Below are positions 1 through 5,548 of a DNA stretch of 6,404 bases, piece after piece. Source of the stretch: Bacillota bacterium (GTDB lineage: Bacteria > Bacillota > Clostridia > UBA1381); assembly GCA_021203665.1 (NCBI GenBank), contig JAJQAT010000052.1, forward strand, positions 1-6,404, in the 5' to 3' direction. The position numbers and the translations under genes were made by a program. How positions within the stretch are numbered: position 1 is the first letter of the stretch; each line of letters opens with the position of its first letter. Below the pieces are notes generated by a model, which saw nothing but the letters and a program-made list of their open reading frames with translations, was not told where the DNA came from and did no database searches.

Positions 1-54
1 ATTTATATTATATCACGAAGTGAGGTGTTTGTATAGTGGTTTGTCTACAGTCTG
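1..54 (+). other. Tail of an upstream unit, identity unknown
   Basis: This short AT-rich stretch leads into the terminator at 55-85. One frame is open from the window edge to a TGA at 53-55, ending in residues GLSTV, so it could be the last 17 codons of a gene cut by the window, but nothing in it identifies a family. It also holds a small inverted repeat (TCAC-GAA-GTGA, 13-23) that resembles short intergenic repeats seen in gut Firmicutes; that resemblance is from memory, not a search. Either reading is weak. Confidence 0.25.
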
Positions 55-85
55 ACATCACCGCAAACGCGGTGATGTGTTTTTT
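55..85 (+). terminator. Rho-independent terminator of the upstream unit
   Basis: A perfect 10-bp stem (ACATCACCGC at 55-64 with GCGGTGATGT at 69-78) closes an AAAC loop and is followed by GT and a run of T (80-85). It ends whatever is transcribed from left of the window and separates it from the tRNA unit. The other strand lacks a T-run after the stem, so it works in the + direction only. Confidence 0.85.
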
Positions 86-130
86 ATATTTTTAAACGCC
101 GTGTAAATCTCAAATTATCATAAATAAATC

Positions 131-159
131 TTGACTTTAGGTCCATTGTATGATATAAT
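131..159 (+). promoter_or_regulatory. sigmaA-type promoter of tRNA-Leu
   Basis: The -35 box TTGACT (131-136) and -10 box TATAAT (154-159) are separated by exactly 17 bp, and TGA directly before the -10 makes an extended -10. Transcription should start near 166, leaving about 14 nt before the mature tRNA 5' end. This is close to consensus, as expected for a stable RNA gene. Confidence 0.85.
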
Positions 160-179
160 CACCCATGTTGATATGATTT

Positions 180-268
180 GCCGATGTGGCGGAACTGGCA
201 GACGCCCGGGACTTAAAATCCCGTGCTCATAACAGAGCGTACCGGTTCGATCCCGGTCATCGGCACCA
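180..268 (+). tRNA. tRNA-Leu, anticodon UAA, with encoded CCA
   Basis: This is a class II tRNA reading leucine codon UUA (and UUG by wobble). The 7-bp acceptor stem GCCGATG (180-186) pairs with CATCGGC (258-264), with discriminator A265 and genomic CCA at 266-268. The anticodon stem CGGGA/TCCCG (207-211/219-223) closes the loop CTTAAAA, placing TAA at 214-216. A long variable arm (GCTC/GAGC) follows, typical of Leu/Ser/Tyr tRNAs, and the T-arm carries the GGTTCGATCCC pattern. It has its own promoter and terminator, so it is a single-gene unit. Leu identity follows from the anticodon and the long arm. The other strand is open here and is a common source of false protein calls. Confidence 0.97.
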
Positions 269-269
269 C

Positions 270-310
270 AAGGGCTGAGGAAATGAGTTTTCCTCAGTCC
301 TTTTATTTTT
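270..310 (+). terminator. Terminator of the tRNA-Leu unit
   Basis: A 14-bp stem (270-283 with 289-302, containing one G-T pair) closes a 5-nt loop and runs directly into TTTTATTTTT at 301-310. It starts two bases after the encoded CCA, so the primary transcript is little more than the tRNA. It also insulates the glycosidase gene downstream. Confidence 0.92.
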
Positions 311-351
311 AAGAATATTGTGCGTAACAATGGGCAACATAAGAATTTCCG

Positions 352-365
352 CACTTTACAAAGTG
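352..365. promoter_or_regulatory. Candidate operator over the GH2 -35 box
   Basis: This is a perfect palindrome, CACTTT-AC-AAAGTG, covering the -35 box (355-360) of the GH2 promoter. Bound protein here would block RNA polymerase, so a repressor site is the simplest reading. No regulator can be assigned: the palindromic form suits a dimeric repressor better than the AraC proteins encoded nearby, which usually bind direct repeats. Short palindromes also occur by chance in AT-rich DNA. Confidence 0.35.
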
Positions 366-383
366 AAAAGCTCCTGATAAAAT
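355..383 (+). promoter_or_regulatory. sigmaA-type promoter of the GH2 gene
   Basis: TTTACA (355-360) and TAAAAT (378-383) are 17 bp apart, with TGA (375-377) making an extended -10. The predicted start is near 390, giving a leader of about 28 nt that carries only the ribosome binding site GGAGG (405-409), 8 nt before the ATG. Nothing riboswitch-like fits in so short a leader. Confidence 0.7.
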
Positions 384-417
384 AATTACATTAAAATCGG
401 TCACGGAGGGCATATTT

Positions 418-2814
418 ATGGAAAGAATCAATCTTGATAAAAACTGGCGGTTTATGAGAGGCGACTTAAAACCGCAAAGCACAACCGACGGATGGGGCGG
501 CGCAAAGGCGCGCGCGTACAGCTTCGGAGCGGCGGCGGTCGGACTTGACGATTCATATTGGCAAAATGTGGATTTGCCGCACGATTTTATGATTGACGGC
601 GACTACACGCAAAAATCCGCGTTGTCCGAGGAGATGCGCCAAATTCCGGAAATGGAGAGCATCGACAGCCGCCATTTCGCCGGCGGTTCGCTCGAGGGCG
701 GCGTTGCGTGGTACAGACGCAAATTCGATATTCCCGCCGATATGGCGGGTAAGCGCGTTTACATACATTTTGACGGTGTGTACAGAAACAGCACCGTGTA
801 TCTTAACGAATACTTTGCCGGCAGTCACGAGAGCGGCTATACCGAGGCTTGCTATGACATAACTGATTTCGTGAATTTCGGCGGCGAAAACACTGTCGCG
901 GTGCGCGTGGATTCCTACGGCCGTGAGGGTTGGTGGTACGAGGGAGGCGGAATATACCGCCACGTTTGGCTGGAATATAAAAGCGCCACGCATATCGCCG
1001 AGAACGGCATGTATGTTTATTCCGATGTGTGCCTTGAAAATAATTCGGCGAATGTGCATATAGAAACGGAAATTGAAAACAAGCTGACGGAGGACGCGGA
1101 TTTTTCGGTAAAAATACTCATTGCCGACAGAGGCGGAGCCGTTGTCGGTTCAAACGAATGTGCGGTTTCGGCGCGGGCGTGGGATAATGCCGTATGTGAG
1201 CAGACTGTTCCGCTTTCGAGCGTAAGCCTTTGGGACGTGGATTTGCCGTATCTTTACAGCGTTACGGCAGAGCTGTACCGATGCGGTGAGCTTATTGATT
1301 CCGTCACCGTAAGCTTCGGCATAAGAGAGTGTCGCTTTGACGCGGACAAGGGATTTTTCCTTAACGGTCGGCATTTAACAATAAAGGGGCTTTGCTGTCA
1401 CCATGATCACGCGGGCGTGGGCATCGGAGTGCCGGACAGCGTGTGGGAATACCGTATCGAGCAGATGAAAACGATGGGCGCGAACGCGTACCGCTCGGCG
1501 CATTATCCGCCGTCGCCGCAGCTTTTGGACGTATGCGACAGGCTCGGAATACTCGTAATGGACGAAACGCGCCGTATGAGCAGTGCGCCGCAGGATTTGG
1601 ACGCGCTCCGCTCGATGGTTAAGCGCGACAGAAATCACCCGTCTATATTTATCTGGGGTATAGGAAACGAGGAAATTTTCTCGCAGGACAGACCCGAAAC
1701 GGAAAGGACTACCGTTACAATGAAAATGGAGGTGCGCCGCCTTGATAAGACGCGCCCGATAACCTCCGCCGTTGTCTGCTGGAACGGAAAGGAGCGGTTT
1801 GACACCGCCGAGGGATATGTCGGAGTTACGAAAAATCTTGATGTTATGGGATTTAATTACTGCAAAACCGCTTGGGACGATTATCATAGGCGTATGCCGC
1901 GCCAACCGATTCTTATAACCGAGGCAAGCGCGAACAGTTGGACGCGCGGCTGCTGCAGTACGGACGAACACAAGGGACGATATTATATCTTTGATAAGGA
2001 AAACGAGCAAAAATGCAAAGTCGGCAAAAAGGCGGTAAAGAGGGACGTTGCGGAGGAGGAATGGGAATACTTCGCCGAGCGTGATTATCTAAGCGGAATA
2101 TTCCTCTGGACGGGTATGGACTACCGCGGCGAGCCGACGCCGATGGTATATCCGGCGGTGTATTCGCAGTTCGGGATATTCGATTACTGCGGATTTCCTA
2201 AGGATAATTATTACTATTACAAATCTCAATGGACGGACGAGGACGTTCTGCATATTTTTCCGCATTGGAATTATCCCGTAGACGCGGGCGAGGCGCTCGT
2301 GGTTTACGCATTTTCCAATCTTGACGAGGCGGAGCTGTTTGTGAACGGCAAAAGCTACGGCAGACGTAAGTCGAGCCGATACCTGTCATGGGAAAACGTC
2401 ATATATGAGCCGGGTGAATTGACGGCTGTAGGTTACAAGGACGGCGGCGAGGTTATGCGCGAAACCGTAAAAACCACCGGAGCCGCGCATTGCATTTCTC
2501 TTGAGCCGTACAAGGCGGTTATGTCCGTGGGTGAGGACACCGCGATAATCAATATATCCGCGCGTGACGCGGACGGTTTGATGGTGCCGACGGCGGATAA
2601 TGAGGTGCGCTTTTACATATCGGGCGAGGGTGAATTTTTGGGCGCGGGCAACGGAAATCCGTCAAGCCGCGAGCGCGACCGCGTACCGGTAAGACGCTTG
2701 TTTAACGGCAAAGCTCAGCTGCTTGTGCGCCTTAACGGAAGTAGGGGTGAAATAAAAATCACCGCAAAATCCGACGGAATTGAAAGCGGCGAATGTGTGA
2801 TAACGGTGGAATAG
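418..2814 (+). CDS. Glycoside hydrolase family 2, beta-galactosidase-like, cytoplasmic
   Basis: This retaining exo-glycosidase (798 aa) probably removes terminal beta-linked sugars, most likely galactose, from imported oligosaccharides. Domains in order: N-terminal jelly-roll sugar-binding domain (~1-190, with the WYEGGGIYR segment at 173-181), immunoglobulin-like sandwich (~192-305), TIM barrel (~308-600), a DUF4982-like beta domain (~610-685, with HIFPHWNYP and AELFVNGK), and a C-terminal Ig-like GH2 C5-type domain (~695-798). Predicted acid/base is E418 in GIGNEE and predicted nucleophile E502 in LITEAS, 84 residues apart as usual in GH2. WTGMDYRGEPTP (564-575) and GFPKDNYYYYKSQW (592-605) are typical of GH2 enzymes carrying DUF4982. 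The N-x-K motif of beta-glucuronidases is absent at its expected place (CGFPKD instead), so glucuronidase is unlikely. There is no signal peptide, so the enzyme is intracellular. The ATG has a strong SD. The gene is single and converges on the GH28 gene. Family assignment is firm; the exact sugar is inferred. Confidence 0.93.
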   Translation: MERINLDKNWRFMRGDLKPQSTTDGWGGAKARAYSFGAAAVGLDDSYWQNVDLPHDFMIDGDYTQKSALSEEMRQIPEMESIDSRHFAGGSLEGGVAWYRRKFDIPADMAGKRVYIHFDGVYRNSTVYLNEYFAGSHESGYTEACYDITDFVNFGGENTVAVRVDSYGREGWWYEGGGIYRHVWLEYKSATHIAENGMYVYSDVCLENNSANVHIETEIENKLTEDADFSVKILIADRGGAVVGSNECAVSARAWDNAVCEQTVPLSSVSLWDVDLPYLYSVTAELYRCGELIDSVTVSFGIRECRFDADKGFFLNGRHLTIKGLCCHHDHAGVGIGVPDSVWEYRIEQMKTMGANAYRSAHYPPSPQLLDVCDRLGILVMDETRRMSSAPQDLDALRSMVKRDRNHPSIFIWGIGNEEIFSQDRPETERTTVTMKMEVRRLDKTRPITSAVVCWNGKERFDTAEGYVGVTKNLDVMGFNYCKTAWDDYHRRMPRQPILITEASANSWTRGCCSTDEHKGRYYIFDKENEQKCKVGKKAVKRDVAEEEWEYFAERDYLSGIFLWTGMDYRGEPTPMVYPAVYSQFGIFDYCGFPKDNYYYYKSQWTDEDVLHIFPHWNYPVDAGEALVVYAFSNLDEAELFVNGKSYGRRKSSRYLSWENVIYEPGELTAVGYKDGGEVMRETVKTTGAAHCISLEPYKAVMSVGEDTAIINISARDADGLMVPTADNEVRFYISGEGEFLGAGNGNPSSRERDRVPVRRLFNGKAQLLVRLNGSRGEIKITAKSDGIESGECVITVE

Positions 2815-2849
2815 AAAAACCCGACGCGGAAAAATCCGCGCCGGTTTTT
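2815..2849. terminator. Bidirectional terminator shared by GH2 and GH28
   Basis: The stem uses CGCGGA/TCCGCG around an AAAA loop, is extended by CCG/CGG across an A-C mismatch, and is flanked by AAAAA on the left and TTTTT on the right, with one bulged C. Read on either strand it ends in a T-run, so it can stop the rightward GH2 transcript and the leftward GH28 transcript. It fits exactly between the two stop codons (gap 2815-2850). Confidence 0.88.
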
Positions 2850-2850
2850 G

Positions 2851-4536
2851 TTAATACGTTTTTATGCTGTATTTGGCGTTGCTTGCCGAATATGTCGGCT
2901 CTTCGCCGTTTGATTGCCGCACATTTTCAAAGGTCATACCGCGGCAATGCTCCATTGATATTGTCTGCTCGATATTTTTTTCCGTTCCGACAGTGACATT
3001 CTTAAAGGAAATATTTTTAACGCAGTCGCCGTCCGCAAAGCCCTCTGCTTGTACGGCGGTATCGAGCCATTCATCGGTATAGCCGCAATAGCCTAAAATA
3101 TTCACATTTTCAAAGCTTATATCGCTGAAAACAGGCAGCTCTTCCGCCGCGACGCCGTCGGAGTTGTAATCTACGGAATGAATCAGCACGCGGTCAACGG
3201 TGCAGTCCTCAAAATGCGCGTCCCGTATATATCCGCCGCGCTCGCGGCTTGCTTTAAGCTCAATGCCGTAGCGCGTATTCGACATAACGCAGTCGCGCAC
3301 GTAAACGCCCTCAACTCCGCCGGACATTTCACTGCCGATTGCGAGTCCCAGACCGCCGCGGCTTTTGCAGCCGATTATTCGGATATTTTTCGTCGGTCGG
3401 TTAATGATGTTGCCCTCGGGATTTTTGCCGGATTTAATCGCCACACAGTCGTCGCCCGTGTTAAAGGCGCAGCCGAACAGAGCGCAGTTTTCGGACGAAT
3501 CGGGATCCCAGCCGTCGCCGTTTCTTATCGCGCTTGTGTTGAATGTTACCCCGTTTGTGGTTACGTCTTTGCTGTAAATCATATGAAGCGTCCAGGACGG
3601 TGAATTTTCGAGTGTGACGCCCTTTATATAAATATTTTTGCCGTTTGCGACGGTTATCAGCCTGCCCCTTATGCGGCTTTTGAGGTAGTCAGCCGATGTC
3701 GGAGAGCCTTCAAAATCATAAAATACACCGGTATTCGCCATTTCATTTATCGCAAGCAGAGTTGTATCACCCGCTATAGACTGACATTCCGCCGTTGCGC
3801 TGCCACCGGTTATCGCGCCGGTTCCGCAAATTTTTACGTTTTCGCAGGAATAGCCGGTATATTTGCCGTAATCGGTTTCACGGTCAAGACTGCCGATGTT
3901 AATGAGACTTCTGTAGCAGTACATCTCCCAGCCCTCCATACGGCTCCACACCAAGCGTTTCGGAGCCTCCTCGGTGTATACGGCGCCCTCGCATTTACCG
4001 CCTGTGTATTTTTCGCTTTCGCCGTATGCTCTCTCGAAATCAGCCGCGTTTGTGCTTGACACAAGCGTTCCGTTTACCTCAAGCGTCATATTGCTCTTTA
4101 AATCAAGCGCGCCCGTAAGAAAGGTATATCCAGCCGGAATGAGAACGACATCGTTATCATTGCAGTCGTCTATTGCCGTTTGAATTGCCGCGGTGTCAAG
4201 CGTTATGCCGTCACCCGCCGCATTGTACGGCGGCTTTGTAACATCACGTACAGCTCCCGACGGCGCGGTTTTCGCGGTAATTGTCACCGCCTCCGATTCG
4301 GCTTCCGATTCGACCGCCGTTACCGACACAGTGTATTCGGTGTCGGGAGAAAGTCCCTCGGCGGTGTAAAAGGTTTCATTCTCGGCGGTTTGCGCCGTGA
4401 ATGCGCCGTTTATATATACTCTGTAGCCGGTAATATTTTCTCTGTTTTTCGGCTTATCCCAAATTACGGCAATGCTCGAATATGTCACTGCCGACGGCGG
4501 CACCTCGAGATTCAGCGGTATGTTTTTGCTCTGCAT
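2851..4536 (-). CDS. FN3-GH28 polygalacturonase-like enzyme, probably rhamnogalacturonan/pectin-active
   Basis: This is a 561-aa inverting glycosidase of the pectin-degrading family GH28. An N-terminal fibronectin type III domain (~6-90, ending in LSPDTEYTVSVTAV and ITAKT) precedes a right-handed beta-helix (~95-560). Yersinia exo-polygalacturonase is a known case of FN3 before GH28. Catalytic aspartates are kept: NGDGWD (D341, D344) and GDD (D362, D363), followed by CVAIKSG. IGSEMSGG (400-407) is typical of exo-acting members. Two polygalacturonase signatures are changed: the His of G-H-G is Gly395, and R-I-K reads E-L-K (426-428). Loss of the His is also a feature of rhamnogalacturonases, so a non-homogalacturonan substrate is likely. 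There is no signal peptide, so it is cytoplasmic. Start: an in-frame ATG at 4551 has no SD, while GGGAGG (4544-4549) lies 7 nt before the ATG at 4536, and that start is used here. Confidence 0.92.
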   Translation of the reverse strand: MQSKNIPLNLEVPPSAVTYSSIAVIWDKPKNRENITGYRVYINGAFTAQTAENETFYTAEGLSPDTEYTVSVTAVESEAESEAVTITAKTAPSGAVRDVTKPPYNAAGDGITLDTAAIQTAIDDCNDNDVVLIPAGYTFLTGALDLKSNMTLEVNGTLVSSTNAADFERAYGESEKYTGGKCEGAVYTEEAPKRLVWSRMEGWEMYCYRSLINIGSLDRETDYGKYTGYSCENVKICGTGAITGGSATAECQSIAGDTTLLAINEMANTGVFYDFEGSPTSADYLKSRIRGRLITVANGKNIYIKGVTLENSPSWTLHMIYSKDVTTNGVTFNTSAIRNGDGWDPDSSENCALFGCAFNTGDDCVAIKSGKNPEGNIINRPTKNIRIIGCKSRGGLGLAIGSEMSGGVEGVYVRDCVMSNTRYGIELKASRERGGYIRDAHFEDCTVDRVLIHSVDYNSDGVAAEELPVFSDISFENVNILGYCGYTDEWLDTAVQAEGFADGDCVKNISFKNVTVGTEKNIEQTISMEHCRGMTFENVRQSNGEEPTYSASNAKYSIKTY

Positions 4537-4569
4537 TATAATTCCTCCCATGCTGCGTTTTTCTGAAAT

Positions 4570-4598
4570 ATTATAGCATAAATATTTTTCGCCGGCAA
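4570..4598 (-). promoter_or_regulatory. sigmaA-type promoter of the GH28 gene
   Basis: On the minus strand TTGCCG (4593-4598) and TATAAT (4570-4575) are 17 bp apart, and TGC directly before the -10 makes an extended -10. The -35 matches consensus only at TTG, so the promoter may rely on the extended -10 or on an activator bound upstream in the shared divergent region. The predicted start is near 4563, with a leader of about 27 nt. Confidence 0.65.
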
Positions 4599-4605
4599 TA
4601 ATAAA

Positions 4606-4654
4606 ATTCTTGACGGGTATAAAAATACGTACAATATTCTTAAATTATTCTTGA
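4606..4654 (+). repeat. Three ATTCTT(G)A direct repeats in the divergent region
   Basis: ATTCTTGA occurs at 4606-4613 and 4647-4654, with ATTCTTA at 4636-4642. The offsets are 30 and 11 bp, roughly whole turns of DNA (3 and 1), so all three would face the same side of the helix. They sit between the GH28 and regulator -35 boxes, where AraC-type activators usually bind direct repeats. The last copy overlaps the regulator's own -35. The role is inferred, and the motif is short and AT-rich. Confidence 0.35.
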
Positions 4655-4686
4655 TAAACACCATGCGCCGTGATATAATTTAAGAA
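4637..4686. repeat. 12-bp perfect inverted repeat across the regulator promoter
   Basis: TTCTTAAATTAT (4637-4648) is matched exactly in reverse complement by ATAATTTAAGAA (4675-4686). Extending outward, 14 of 15 positions match. The arms are about 38 bp apart centre to centre and bracket the -35/-10 spacer of the regulator promoter; the right arm covers most of the -10. This is a plausible site for autoregulation. Confidence 0.45.
4651..4679 (+). promoter_or_regulatory. sigmaA-type promoter of the first AraC regulator
   Basis: TTGATA (4651-4656) and TATAAT (4674-4679) are 17 bp apart with TGA (4671-4673) as extended -10. Transcription should begin near 4686, leaving a leader of about 26 nt. 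It is close to consensus, so unaided transcription is likely unless repressed at the overlapping inverted repeats. Confidence 0.8.
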
Positions 4687-4695
4687 AATATCACG
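4669..4695. promoter_or_regulatory. Candidate operator over the -10 and start of the first AraC gene
   Basis: CGTGATAT (4669-4676) and ATATCACG (4688-4695) form a perfect 8-bp inverted repeat with an 11-bp gap centred near 4682. It spans the -10 box and the predicted transcription start, a classic repressor position. As the start falls inside it, it cannot form a hairpin in the mRNA, which favours a protein-binding site. The binding protein is unknown. Confidence 0.5.
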
Positions 4696-4711
4696 ATAGG
4701 AGTGGATTTTT

Positions 4712-5548
4712 GTGCGCGAGCCGATGTTTCAAAAGACAAAGCAGGTCGAGATTACTTTGAGAGAATGCGACACGCCTAACAATATGAAGAGACAGCATTA
4801 CCATGACGGCTATGAGATATATTTACAGCTCGACGGCAAGAGATGTCTGTCCTTGGGTGACAGCGAGCATATTTTGACCCGCGGCAGTCTGTTTGTGGTA
4901 ACTCCGTTTGTTTTGCATATGACCGTGAGCGCGGAAAATCCGTATTTTAAAAGGTATTTGCTGAACCTCTCCCCTCTCGCCCTTTCAAATGTTATGAGCG
5001 GCGCGGAGGCGGACGAGCTTTTCGGCGCGCTTCACTCGTGCGTGACGGAGCTTGACGAGGCGCGGCTTGGTACGGTTTATAACTATTTTGAGCAAATACA
5101 TAGGTATGCCGGCGGCAAATCGCAAAAATCGGAAAGGCTTATGCAAATGTCGATTGCTCTGTTTACCGATTTTATCGTTTTAATCACGAAAAATCAGACC
5201 GCGCTTGCGCCGCGCGAGGATGCAGAATCGCCGATTTACAATGCGGTCGCGTACATAAACGCAAACTACGCGCATGAAATAAGCCTGGATTTTATAAGCG
5301 GCTACGCGCATATGAGCAAATCAAATTTTTGCCTGGTTTTCAAAAAGGCCATGGGCGAAACCTTTGTGAATTACCTCAACGCCGTAAGGCTGTCACAGGC
5401 ACATAAGCTTCTTACCTCGACCGATATGCGGCTTAATGAAATCGCCGCAAAAACCGGCTTTTCCTCAGCCGATTATATGTCCAGGATATTCAAGCGCACT
5501 CACGGCGTTTCGCCGTCGGAATTGAAAAGAAAAGCGGAGCCATATTAA
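4712..5548 (+). CDS. AraC-family regulator with cupin sensor domain
   Basis: This is a 278-aa DNA-binding transcription regulator. The N-terminal cupin-like sensor domain (~10-95) contains H29-x-H31-x3-E35 and H69, the four positions that bind metal in true cupins. A helical linker follows (~98-165). The C-terminal AraC domain (~180-273) has two helix-turn-helix units: one at ~190-215 (SLDFISGYAHMSKSNFCLVF) and one at ~240-265, with the AraC signature IAAKTGFSSADYMSRIFKR and the GVSPSELK ending. The GTG start at 4712 is chosen because AGGAG (4698-4702) lies 9 nt upstream; the internal ATG at 4724 would be 21 nt away. The gene is divergent from GH28, so it likely controls that gene and perhaps itself through the shared intergenic region. 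The ligand cannot be read from the sequence; a pectin-derived sugar is an inference from context. Confidence 0.93.
   Translation: MREPMFQKTKQVEITLRECDTPNNMKRQHYHDGYEIYLQLDGKRCLSLGDSEHILTRGSLFVVTPFVLHMTVSAENPYFKRYLLNLSPLALSNVMSGAEADELFGALHSCVTELDEARLGTVYNYFEQIHRYAGGKSQKSERLMQMSIALFTDFIVLITKNQTALAPREDAESPIYNAVAYINANYAHEISLDFISGYAHMSKSNFCLVFKKAMGETFVNYLNAVRLSQAHKLLTSTDMRLNEIAAKTGFSSADYMSRIFKRTHGVSPSELKRKAEPY

Noticed and set aside
118..354. 78-codon open frame on the minus strand over the tRNA
   Set aside because: Most of it is the reverse complement of the tRNA-Leu gene (segment DDRDRTGTL...), a well-known false protein, and it crosses the tRNA promoter and terminator.
311..417. CcpA (cre) site or riboswitch upstream of GH2
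   Set aside because: No sequence near the cre consensus was seen, and the predicted leader of about 28 nt is too short for a riboswitch.
553..2389. Long minus-strand open frames inside the GH2 gene (for example 553-1059 and 1375-2010)
   Set aside because: They lie wholly antisense to a gene with clear domain content, show no recognisable motif, and have arginine/histidine-rich compositions typical of shadow frames.
3178..4566. Plus-strand open frames opposite GH28 (3178-3603, 3974-4183, 4180-4566)
   Set aside because: They are antisense to a well-supported beta-helix enzyme, with no SD, no family resemblance and low-complexity composition.
4610..4635. TTGACG and TACAAT as an additional promoter for the first AraC gene
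   Set aside because: The spacing is only 14 bp, too short for sigmaA, while a near-consensus 17-bp promoter lies just downstream.
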